This document shows, piece after piece, positions 1 through 7,445 of a stretch of DNA of 15,928 bases (the stretch's first letter is position 1; each line of letters starts with the position of its first letter). The translations under genes were made by a program, and so were the position numbers. The notes below the pieces were generated by a model that was not told the origin of the DNA, ran no database searches, and saw nothing but the letters and a program-made list of their open reading frames with translations. The stretch is taken from NCBI GenBank assembly GCA_900128565.1, contig LT636075.1:1-15928 (forward strand), given 5' to 3'. The stretch is from Stramenopiles sp. TOSAG23-6. Its lineage: Eukaryota; Sar.

Positions 1-78
1 TGGAAAAATATTTCAAAAAAAATCTAAAAAAAATTGTTAGGTACAAAATTTCGTATGAAAAAAAATGTAGACAAAAAA
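1..78 (-). mobile_element. Introner-like intron segment of the VPS62-like gene (partial)
   Basis: Read on the minus strand this has the full family layout: T tract, core GTA(C/T)GAAATTTTGTAC at about 57-38, branch-like CTAAC, then GAAATATTTTTCCA at the window edge. It follows the last visible exon of the VPS62-like gene in sense orientation, so it is read as that gene's intron. The 3' splice site lies outside the window. A near-identical copy is at 14359-14420. Confidence 0.7.
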
Positions 79-759
79 TTAAAAAAAAATAAAACATATA
101 TCATTTTTTGACATTATGCAATCGCGTTTCGTTACCCATTGCCCCTCTTCATCCGAGTGAGCAGAGAAGTAAACATGCTCAACCACACCATTCTTTACAA
201 TCACTGATATATGTTCTAAATCGCCTCCATGAAAGCCCTCATATATTAAGCCAAATAATATTTTGAATGCAGGGTTTGTAGAGAAAAGAAACGCGTACAC
301 AATTTGGTACGATTCATCATTATTTTCCATGGTTTTCACGTTTTTGCTTCCTAGCCGTGTTACAGTTGCATATATAGGTACGGCATTGAGTTCTTTGGCT
401 GTTAGTTTTGGGCCTCTTGCAGTACCAAGTCGTTCGTCGCCAGGCCTTGGATTGATATATTCTAGATAACAGTTTGCTGAACGTTCGATAAACCCTGGTG
501 AGCAGCACAATGATCTCGTTACAGTGCCTACACCGGCTAGTACTTCAGCACCAGCTCGTCGAGTATATGGACGTTTGAACCAACGCCCTCCAGTTTGTAC
601 TATTTTACCTTTATATACAAGTTGACATCGACGTAAGTATTCGTCAATACTCATTGGGTAGTGTGGTTCATCAGGATGCATTTTTAATATAGGACAAAAC
701 TTTTCTGCAATTTCCTGCTGCTTACTTTTAGAAGTGAACAAGTTACCAATGTTTGCCAT
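79..759 (-). CDS. VPS62/DUF946-family protein, 5' exon (3' part outside window)
   Basis: The frame opens at ATG 759 and runs about 220 residues. The N-terminus (FCPILKMHPDEPHYPMS) matches the usual start of VPS62/DUF946 proteins, where a 'P-hP-E-x-Y-P' stretch begins the domain. Near residues 170-205 there is HGGDLEHISV followed by YFSAHSDEEGQW, matching the family's H-x-GD-x-EH and S-x-H signatures. Members are found in fungi, plants and protists; the founding yeast protein is linked to vacuolar sorting, but the biochemical role is not established. No signal peptide or membrane segment is evident. The frame enters an introner-like intron at about 100, so the last few Phe-rich residues are probably not coding. 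No GTAYGT donor is seen there; the nearest resemblance is ATATGT. The remaining exon or exons must lie left of the window. Confidence 0.8.
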   Translation of the reverse strand: MANIGNLFTSKSKQQEIAEKFCPILKMHPDEPHYPMSIDEYLRRCQLVYKGKIVQTGGRWFKRPYTRRAGAEVLAGVGTVTRSLCCSPGFIERSANCYLEYINPRPGDERLGTARGPKLTAKELNAVPIYATVTRLGSKNVKTMENNDESYQIVYAFLFSTNPAFKILFGLIYEGFHGGDLEHISVIVKNGVVEHVYFSAHSDEEGQWVTKRDCIMSKNDICFIFF

Positions 760-957
760 TTCTATAGTAATTCTAAATAAAGGTTAAGCTATCTTGCAGA
801 TTGCGTAACTAAAATCTCCAATTCAATTTTCCGAGAAATTCATTTTCTGAAAACCATTCTTTTTTGTTGTGTATTATCAAACAGAGATATTAGCGAGATA
901 TTACTAACTATTTTGATGTACTTTTGATGTAGGCTTTTCCCTTGGTGTGATAGATTG

Positions 958-1005
958 TTGTTAGGTACAAAATTTTCTATGAAAAAAATTGCTAAAAAAA
1001 ATCTT
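958..1005 (-). mobile_element. Introner-like copy in presumed 5' UTR or intergenic DNA
   Basis: On the minus strand it reads a T-rich tract, a diverged core (ATAGAAAATTTTGTACCTAAC) and then unrelated sequence. Its orientation matches the VPS62-like gene downstream on the minus strand, so a 5'-UTR intron is possible. No donor can be pinned down. Confidence 0.5.
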
Positions 1006-1097
1006 GGAAGGCTTGGAAACAGAAATAATGATCCTCTCGTCGTACAATTGTTACATTACTTGAAGAAGCAATTTAAAAAAAAAATCCTTATAAAATG

Positions 1098-1204
1098 TTC
1101 ACTATAAAATTATAAAATATAAATAATTGGAAAGAACAAGTCAAATTCAGCAAAACCGTACTGAAATTTTCACTATAAAATTATAAAATATAAATAATTG
1201 GAAA
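1098..1204. repeat. 36-bp direct repeat, two copies
   Basis: The same 36-bp AT-rich string beginning TTCACTATAAAATTATAAAA occurs at 1098-1133 and 1169-1204, separated by 35 bp of unrelated sequence. The copies appear identical. Function unknown. Confidence 0.8.
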
Positions 1205-1310
1205 ATCTCTAAAAGTAAATTGTTTTTCAAGTACAAAAAAATGGTACGGAATCTCACAATGCGTTGGAAATTGGTGATTTTGGATTTTGATTCGTTATAT
1301 TATTCTTTTA

Positions 1311-1344
1311 TATGTACAGAGTGAATATATGTACAGAGTGAATA
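1311..1344. repeat. 17-bp perfect tandem repeat (2 copies)
   Basis: TATGTACAGAGTGAATA is present twice, head to tail (1311-1327 and 1328-1344). It lies 3' of the cysteine-rich gene. Confidence 0.85.
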
Positions 1345-1434
1345 ATAAAAATTGAAACTCATACGAGAAAGGTTACACAGAATTCACAAAGAATACGAAA
1401 GAATACTCACAGCTTTTCATACTTGTAACAAGGC

Positions 1435-1744
1435 TGAAAAATAAACCAAATTATACAAACATTGATGAGATTGCTGACAAGGCGACAGCAGCAAATCCGA
1501 CGCTGACATTTGTTGCAGCACCTTTGCATGTGTTAGTGCAAGCTTTTCCGTCTTTATCTTTCCAAGTATCAACAGCGTCAGCAATTTCTTGAAAAATAAA
1601 CCAAATTATACAAACATTGATGAGATTGCTGACAAGGCGACAGCAGCAAATCCGACGCTGACATTTGTTGCAGCACCGACGCATGTGTTAGTGCAAGATT
1701 TTCCGTCTTTATCTTTGTAAGCCTCAACAATGTCAGCAATGCCT
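1435..1744 (-). repeat. 155-bp tandem duplication of the 3' end of the cysteine-rich gene
   Basis: Two adjacent units of about 155 bp (1435-1589 and 1590-1744) each contain the terminal Cys region, the hydrophobic tail and the stop of the gene at 1606-2175. About the first 88 bases (on the plus strand) look identical, with scattered differences after that. The distal unit still encodes a matching C-terminus (ACTNTCKGAATNVSVGFAAV), but 155 is not a multiple of three and the unit lies beyond the stop codon. It is therefore a relic, a recombination product of tandem paralogues, or an alternative 3' exon. Confidence 0.85.
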
Positions 1745-2175
1745 TTTTTAAAAGAAGGACAACAAACGCCGTCATGGCATGCTGCGTAAGCTGCAGCTCC
1801 AGTACACGTAGTATCTTCGCTGCCAAAGATGACACTCAATTGACAGTTTTTTATTCCAGTCGTAATAGGACATGGGGTGCATTGGTTAGTGCATTGAACT
1901 CCATTATCATCCACCTGTTTCGCGTCTTTGATAGCCGCTGTAACATTCGCTTTTCCACTTGCGTCGCAACAATCGCCATCATAACATTGTGCAACTTTTT
2001 TAGCATCCTCACAAGTCTTACCCGTAATTTTTGCCGCACACGTAGCAGCGTCGGTTTTGTCGGTTGTAGCACATACCCAACCTTCGCCAAATATATCCGA
2101 AAATTTTTGGGCATCAGTTTCAGCATTTGCACCAACAAGGGCAATAGCACCAATAATTGTTGAGAGAACTTTCAT
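1606..2175 (-). CDS. Secreted cysteine-rich protein, probably GPI-anchored
   Basis: This 189-residue protein starts at ATG 2175. Residues 1-19 (MKVLSTIIGAIALVGANA) look like a cleavable signal peptide ending in ANA. The mature part holds two related blocks rich in spaced cysteines: block one has C-Y-D-G-D-C-C near residue 65 and CTNQCTPC near 97, and block two has C-H-D-G-V-C-C near 135 and CTNTC near 163. This suggests an internal duplication. The C-terminus (VSVGFAAVALSAISSMFV) is hydrophobic and ends without a charged tail, as in GPI-attachment signals. I do not recognise a named family; resemblance to small secreted extracellular-matrix or surface proteins is general only. Its 3' end is duplicated in tandem downstream. 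It is divergent from the U2A' gene, with about 640 bp between the starts. No intron is needed. Confidence 0.8.
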   Translation of the reverse strand: MKVLSTIIGAIALVGANAETDAQKFSDIFGEGWVCATTDKTDAATCAAKITGKTCEDAKKVAQCYDGDCCDASGKANVTAAIKDAKQVDDNGVQCTNQCTPCPITTGIKNCQLSVIFGSEDTTCTGAAAYAACHDGVCCPSFKKGIADIVEAYKDKDGKSCTNTCVGAATNVSVGFAAVALSAISSMFV

Positions 2176-2819
2176 TTTTATGTTTTACGTTTGTCTGTAA
2201 TGTTTGTCAATATATTTAGAATGAATATATATGAGAAGAAGCTCGTGCAAGATATCCGCTTAGAATTGCAGCTCGAGAATTGTATATTCTAAAACGTTGG
2301 GGAAACAAAATAAAACAAATATGGAAAGTATTCCATACTCATGAATGCCACTAATGAAAGATGGAAACATGAATATAATGTGAAACACTAGATACATTCA
2401 AAACACATGGGACAAATTACTTTAACTTACCGTTATTGCTTCGATAAAAAACAGAGGAAATCTTTTTTATGACGAGAAATAACAGAAATAGGTAGTACCG
2501 TAGGACCTACTGTATATCTTGTTTTTGAGCGTTTTATCACCAAAAATGAATCGATATAATACTAGTACCGGGTAACCAATCAAACTCGAGTTGAAATATC
2601 GAAAATGCATCGAAAAAAATACAATTCGAAGAAGAAGCGCGATTTGTCGACGTCGACAGTCCACTCACACACACAGTCATATATTTTTTACATTTGCTAC
2701 ACATTAACGAAGTTCACTACAGCAATACACCTTGTTGAATTTTGACATCACTATTACATATCAAAGTACTTAATAAAATAGTTGTATTGTATATAATATT
2801 TTAATCCTTTTGATCAAAA
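2176..2819. other. Divergent promoter region between the cysteine-rich gene and U2A'
   Basis: No supported gene is seen. It is AT-rich with a short CA run near 2665 and no clear TATA box at a fixed distance from either start. It must hold the promoters of both flanking, oppositely oriented genes. A 65-codon minus frame here (2467-2664) has no family features and is left out. Confidence 0.5.
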
Positions 2820-4052
2820 ATGGCTTTCCGACTAAGCGCTGATCTCATTGAAAATTCAAGAACATTTTACAACTGTATTGGTGAACGTGAGTTAGACCTT
2901 AGAGGTCAAAAAATATTAGTAATTGAGAATATGGGTATTATAGATGACCAATTTTGTGCTATTGACTTTTGTGAGAATGATATCCAGAAACTTGGTAATT
3001 TTCCAAGGATGAAACGTTTGCGGTCTCTCTACATATCGAATAATAACATTTCGAAAATTGACTTGACTATCGGAGACTCCCTTCTAGGGTTGGAATCACT
3101 TCAACTTTCAAATAATAAGCTTGCAAACCTTGGAGACTTGGCTGCACTTGCATCTTTACGTAAATTACGCGAATTGAATCTCTTGAATAATCCAGTTGTG
3201 CGGCGGCCTGACTACAGGTTATTTGTGGTGCACTGCATTCCCCAGGTCACTCTATTGGATTTTCGTAAAGTGACAAGAAAGGAACGCCTTGCTGCGGCTG
3301 CTTTATTTTCTACAGAGGAAGGTGAAAAAATATTAGACGTTGTATCTTCTCCAAAAGAAAAGGATAAAAATACGTTTACTCCGATGAGCTTCAAAAATGG
3401 TCCAACTCCTCAACAGCTACAAGCCTTGCAAGATGCTATTCAAAATGCAAAGACTCCTGCAGAAGTGGATAGATTAGAGCAAATGGTACGCCTGGGTGAA
3501 TTTCCATCTCCCGAAAAAGACCATACTACAAATTCGGTCAATGGAGGAAATAAAAATACTGATAATACTGATAATACTGAAACATCCTCAACGACTCAGG
3601 CAGAGGGTTCAACAGGCAACAAACGGAAATTATCGGCTGAATCGAACGCAGAAGATCAAGTACTTGTGAAAAAAACGAAGACGTCACCTAAAAAGAGGTC
3701 TCCTCGTCGAAGTCCAAAGACGTCACCTAAAAAGAGTTCACCTCGTCGGAGTGCACGGAGTAGTCCAAAAAAAGCAAAATCTTCACCAAAAAAGACATTA
3801 TCAAAAGCAAGCTCTCCTCGTCGGAGTCCACGGAGTAGTCCAAAAAAAACGAATTCCTCACCCAAACAGAGTCTACGCAGTAGTCCAAGGAAAACGAAGT
3901 CATCAGCAAATGTTTCGGTCTCAGCGCGGAAGAAGGAACTTATGAAATTGAAGTCAAAAGAGTTAAAAGATCTTTGTCTTGAAGCGAATTTAGACAATGT
4001 TGGAACGAAAGCAGTTTTGTGTAAGCGTATTATTCAATACGAAAGGTCATGA
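2820..4052 (+). CDS. U2A': U2 snRNP A' protein with SPKK-rich linker and SAP domain
   Basis: This 410-residue, intronless gene encodes the leucine-rich-repeat subunit of U2 snRNP, which in other species partners U2B'' on U2 snRNA and helps recognise the branch site. Residues 1-165 match the family: LIENSRTFYNCIGERELDLR at the N-terminus, three or more LRRs (LESLQLSNNKLANLGDLAAL), and the capping region NPVVRRPDYRLFVVHCIPQV then LDFRKVTRKER. The conserved C-terminal piece (GPTPQQLQALQDAIQNAKTP, about 195-215) is also present, so the normal protein of about 235 residues is complete. What follows is unusual: an acidic/Asn stretch, about 90 residues of repeated S/T-P-K-K and S-P-R-R motifs (about 285-365), and a C-terminal SAP-like domain (about 372-410, ELKDLCLEANLDNVGTKAVL). 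SPKK motifs and SAP domains bind AT-rich DNA or chromatin in other proteins. Stop is TGA TGA. Confidence 0.93.
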   Translation: MAFRLSADLIENSRTFYNCIGERELDLRGQKILVIENMGIIDDQFCAIDFCENDIQKLGNFPRMKRLRSLYISNNNISKIDLTIGDSLLGLESLQLSNNKLANLGDLAALASLRKLRELNLLNNPVVRRPDYRLFVVHCIPQVTLLDFRKVTRKERLAAAALFSTEEGEKILDVVSSPKEKDKNTFTPMSFKNGPTPQQLQALQDAIQNAKTPAEVDRLEQMVRLGEFPSPEKDHTTNSVNGGNKNTDNTDNTETSSTTQAEGSTGNKRKLSAESNAEDQVLVKKTKTSPKKRSPRRSPKTSPKKSSPRRSARSSPKKAKSSPKKTLSKASSPRRSPRSSPKKTNSSPKQSLRSSPRKTKSSANVSVSARKKELMKLKSKELKDLCLEANLDNVGTKAVLCKRIIQYERS

Positions 4053-4166
4053 TGAGAGGAAAATTTGAAAAACTAGATATCGTTTTGTGGAAGTGCCGAA
4101 TTGAATATGAAATTAAATTTTTTAAGAAAATAAATTATGTTTTGTGTAAAAATTTATGATTTACAA

Positions 4167-4180
4167 CTTACTATAGTAAG
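4167..4180. repeat. 14-bp perfect palindrome
   Basis: CTTACTATAGTAAG is self-complementary. It lies about 115 bp after the U2A' stop codon and could form a short hairpin in a 3' UTR, but no function can be assigned. Confidence 0.6.
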
Positions 4181-4245
4181 TACCAGGTAACACATACGAT
4201 TTTTATGCTCTGACTTTTGTACCTCGAAAATACCCGGATTTCCCA

Positions 4246-4270
4246 TTAGGTATCAAATTTTGTATGAAAA
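4246..4270 (-). mobile_element. Diverged introner-like core, intergenic
   Basis: The minus strand reads CATACAAAATTTGATACCTAAT, a diverged version of the family core. It is antisense to both flanking plus-strand genes, so it is not an intron of either. It is most likely an old solitary copy. Confidence 0.5.
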
Positions 4271-4491
4271 AATCTATAGCGGGTACATTTTAAACTTCAA
4301 CTCGTGTTAACGGAAATAATATCACCGCTTCTTCCGCGCGAAAGAGTAGGCTTCACTCTATCCTTGCTTCTTCACACCAGAGCGAAAACTACCTTCAAGG
4401 TAAACGTGTGATCCTTACTAAGTATTGAACCAATTTTCCTATTTACCTAAAGTGTGGCTGTATCCCAAATAGCCCTATAAAACTGTTGTAG

Positions 4492-6186
4492 ATGAACAAT
4501 CATAGATGGCAAGATAGTGAACAGAGCCAAACCAAAAACAGTCTTAGTTCCGAAAGACGTTCCTCCACATCTACAACAACACTTCCTTCTCCGCAGATGT
4601 ATTCTCCACACCAACCTAGGCAGTCAAACTACTATCCTGCGCAACATGCTCACCAATGGTCCGGGCAAATACAAAACGGGGTTGATCATTCCTTTAATCA
4701 GCAACATACATCAATTTACCCCGTAAATGTTCCTCAACAACAAGTAAGTGCCGGAATGTACTCAGCCAACGAAAATGGGTTTCAAATGTACACGAATGAA
4801 ACCCCACTTCAGACAGCTGCTACTCACCAAATACCCGGTATACAAAATCATGTCCCAATATCCTATATACGCCAGCCTCCCAACATACATCAGCCTCCCG
4901 AACCCTTCCCTATTGCCGCGCCTCAATCAGTTCAGCCAGTTCCTCAATCAGGACAGATTGGAGGCGTTCCTGTTTTTCCTCCTTATAATCCGACTCCAAG
5001 CCCGCCACTTGTAACACCTACTATTAGCTCCCTATACACGAATAATCCAAATAATAATGAAACATTTTCAAACGCAGCTCTTGGTAATTATATTGCTGAA
5101 TTTAGTCGATCTGCTGGAGTTCCATATGGTGCTGCTGCCATTAGCCAAAATAATGTTGTACATACTCGACACCCAACCAGAAATGTAAGAAATTCGGTAA
5201 ATGTTCCAAAAAGTTCTCATCATGCAATCAATCCGATGATACCGAATACGTCTCATCATAAAACCAATACGGCGATGCCAAATATGCCAAATATGCAGAA
5301 GCAAAAAAAAATGAATAACAGTTACCATACTCACACGAATAGGAGTATGTTTTTTTTTTTTTCAAATTCTAATTTTTTTTCGTACGAAATTTTGTACCTA
5401 ACAAATTTTGAAATTGTTTTTGAAATATTTTCGCAAAGTATATGAACGTCACCGATTGATGTGACCCGCCCAAATTCTGGTGGAAACAAGAAAACGTCTC
5501 AAAGCAATGGCTTAGCTGCACCTGGCGTTGTAACAAAAGTTATTCTTGTTGCTGGATTAAAACCTGGAATATTTGATACAGGTAAGGCAGCCACAGCAGA
5601 TAATTTAGCAGTCTTGCTAGGAGTATACGGAGATGTCATGAAGATTAAAAAGTTGAAACGATCTAGTGCAAGCCGTCGTGGCGAGGAACAAGCGCTTGTT
5701 GAAATGGATATGATCCATCAAGCTTGTTCTGCGCGCGAGTTTCTAAATGGCTTCCTGGGTTTAGACTTACGTGCATCACGCCAATTATTGGTAAAAGATA
5801 GAGCCGCATCCAATTTTTTTAATTCTATTTTTCATAGACACCGAGGGGACTGTGGACCAAAATATATAGCTTATTTGTGCGCTCCATCGAATCGACTTCA
5901 CATATCAAATATACCAAATGGTATCTCTTTAAGTGAATTAAGTTTGTTATGTGCGCAACGTGGAAAAGTTATGCGGTTGAAACTCCTCCCTCCGATGTTT
6001 CCAACGGCAGCTAATGGCATAATCACCAATGATGCTTTAGTGGAGTTTAGCACTGAAGCTGATGCTGCGCGGGTGATGGTTCATCTTCAAGGATATGGTG
6101 CGCAGGTTATGAAATGTAATCAAATGAACATTCAAAATCAGGGTCTTGACCTTCGATTTGCTGCTGCAACCACTACCTTTGACTGA
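4492..6186 (+). CDS. PTB/hnRNP-L-like RNA-binding protein, two exons
   Basis: Exon 1 (4492-5344) encodes about 284 residues of low-complexity Gln/Pro/Asn/Ser sequence. Exon 2 (about 5444-6186) encodes two RRMs. The first has RNP2-like VILVAGLKPG and LGVYGDVMKIKKLKR. The second follows the linker SNFFNSIFHRH and has RLHISNIPNGIS. This linker and spacing match RRM3-RRM4 of polypyrimidine-tract-binding proteins, where a 'K-NF-x-N-IFPPS' linker precedes 'LHLSNIP'. PTB proteins bind pyrimidine-rich RNA and modulate splicing. The N-terminal RRM pair of animal PTB is absent. With the intron taken as 5345-5443 the CDS is 1596 nt, 531 residues. An in-frame alternative using AG at 5514-5515 also exists and would shorten the protein. 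The unspliced frame stops at TGA 5443-5445, so splicing is required. Confidence 0.85.
5345..5443 (+). mobile_element. Introner-like intron of the PTB-like gene
   Basis: The donor is GTATGT, followed by a T tract, the core GTACGAAATTTTGTACCTAA at 5382-5401, and GAAATATTTT. The first AG after the branch-like CTAAC (5437-5438) leads straight to a stop. Ending the intron in ATAT before GAACG keeps frame and splits the TGA at 5443-5445. AG at 5514-5515 is the canonical in-frame alternative. Confidence 0.75.
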
Positions 6187-6572
6187 CTGTTCTACAATCT
6201 AGATGTAGAAAAAATATAGAAGAATTAGAAAATTTAATTTTGAATATGATATCCAGACATTTTTAGTGTCTAATATTTAAGATATTTAAGATATTGAGTT
6301 GTATGTGTTCATTGTGTGTGTGTGTGTGTGTTAAATTTATCTATTCACAGTAATAAAAATATTTAGTTATCCAGAGTGACGTCATGTAGTTTTTTAGTTA
6401 GGGTTAGGGTTAGGGTGTACATATTGTATTCTAGCTAGTAGAGACTATTTCGTTTATTTTTTTACACAAATGAAAATTTTTACTGTATAATTACAAATAT
6501 AATTAATGTATTGTTTTTTTTAGAAAATGTATTTTTATTTTTTTTATTTTGATTATTCTCAGATTCTGTATT
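6187..6572. other. Convergent intergenic region with (TG)n and telomere-like repeat
   Basis: This lies between the 3' ends of the PTB-like gene (plus) and the EF-hand gene (minus). It contains a TG dinucleotide run near 6313-6331 and three TTAGGG units near 6397-6415, and is otherwise AT-rich. No gene is seen. Confidence 0.7.
6397..6415 (+). repeat. Interstitial telomere-like repeat (TTAGGG)3
   Basis: Three consecutive TTAGGG units follow a TTTTTTAG stretch. This is the longest telomere-like run in the window and lies outside any gene. Confidence 0.9.
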
Positions 6573-7022
6573 TTATAAATGTAGTGATGTAAGTTGTTTT
6601 AAAAAAGGCATGTCAAAAAGATCATTCAAGTAAATTTTGTCACCTTTCGCCAATTCTTTTTCCAATTCGTTGTAATCCTCCAATTTCATCTTTACACCCA
6701 TTTCTGTCATGATACGTCTAAATTGTTGTTTTTTCATGAATGGGTTTTTATCCATTGGGTCGCAAAATGAACAAAACATTTGCTTTAAAGCCTCCGTTGG
6801 ATTCGATTGTTCTATAAATGGACCTGATACGTCGCTATAAAATGTGTCCTCATTGGTTGCTGTATAGAAAAGAATATAGTAAAATTATCGGATCTAGTTA
6901 ATACGTGTCTTGTTTGCAATTTATAATGGAAATAATTCTTCATAAGGACAAATAAGGATATTGTCGTAGTACAACTTTGACGAAACAATAGATACAATTC
7001 GGATATGAAAAAACGTACCCAT
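6573..7022 (-). CDS. Small EF-hand-like protein, two exons
   Basis: The coding parts are 7022-7019 (ATG G) and 6859-6573, 291 nt in all, giving 96 residues ending in TAA. The intron 7018-6860 is canonical (GTACGT to ATACAG). The sequence resembles a calmodulin lobe: EALKQMFCSFCDPMDKNPF, then QFRRIMTEMGVKM and DYNELEKELAKGDKIYLNDL, aligning with the helix-loop-helix pair 'F-x-x-F-D ... ELRHVMTNLG ...'. Loop one (DPMDKNPFMKKQ) keeps D at position 1 but lacks the glycine at 6 and the glutamate at 12; loop two also lacks the usual acidic ligands. Calcium binding is therefore doubtful. The start is uncertain: an in-frame stretch FEEYLKDLM precedes this ATG and resembles the end of another EF hand, but in-frame TAG codons interrupt it at about 7050-7062. 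It may be a short complete gene or a truncated calmodulin-like gene. Confidence 0.65.
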
Positions 7023-7445
7023 TAAATCTTTGAGGTATTCTTCAAATATCTATCGTTGCTACGAATCTTTATGAATATTGAAAAATGTATATTTATGCTT
7101 CTGTTGCTTGCAATGTATTGATTGAAACTGTGTGAAGATCTTTGTAATGGTGACTTCAACTATACAAATCAAATATTATAATACTACTATATAGAAGAAC
7201 AACAAACAACGAATTTCAATTCCGTTTTTTTAGTACTTGACGGTTAAAAAAAGTGGAAAAAAAAAAGTGTTGCCGTTAAAAAAAAAAAATTGAAATATAA
7301 TTTTATTTTTTTATTTTTTAGGGTTAATAAATATATAACATTTTACACTGTACCAATACATGAAGATCATAGTATACTTTCTTCATTTTTTAAACATTGT
7401 GATTTAGATTGAGATTGGTACACCACGAATTTCATCACGAAAATT
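7023..7445. other. Region between the EF-hand gene and the exonuclease gene
   Basis: AT-rich, with A/T homopolymers around 7250-7320 and a single TTAGGG unit near 7319. It should hold the 3' UTR of the exonuclease gene and the 5' region of the EF-hand gene. An open minus frame at about 7050-7180 has no recognisable domain. No further gene is supported. Confidence 0.5.

Larger units (their letters stand above)
760..1434. other. Intergenic region upstream of the VPS62-like gene
   Basis: No convincing gene is seen. It contains a minus-oriented introner-like copy at about 958-1005 (core about 960-980), which could be a 5'-UTR intron of the VPS62-like gene, plus two short direct repeats annotated separately. 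The rest is AT-rich sequence without long frames. Confidence 0.5.
4053..4491. other. Intergenic region between U2A' and the PTB-like gene
   Basis: It contains a perfect 14-bp palindrome CTTACTATAGTAAG at 4167-4180 and a diverged minus-oriented introner-like core at 4246-4266. The right half (4300-4490) is less AT-rich and is the likely promoter and 5' UTR of the PTB-like gene. No gene is seen. Confidence 0.5.

Noticed and set aside
2467-2664. 65-codon minus-strand frame in the divergent promoter region
   Set aside because: No domain, compositionally like random AT-rich DNA, and no supporting start context.
3656-3997. 113-codon minus-strand frame opposite the U2A' tail
   Set aside because: It is the antisense shadow of the repetitive SPKK-coding region and has no independent family features.
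6397-6415. A true chromosome end
   Set aside because: Only three TTAGGG units with genes continuing on both sides; it is an interstitial block.
7050-7062. TAG possibly read as Gln (two in-frame TAG before FEEYLKDLM; no gene in the window clearly ends in TAG)
   Set aside because: Only one doubtful segment needs it, the seven gene ends seen (TAA or TGA) are too few, and an ATG plus canonical intron gives a simpler model.
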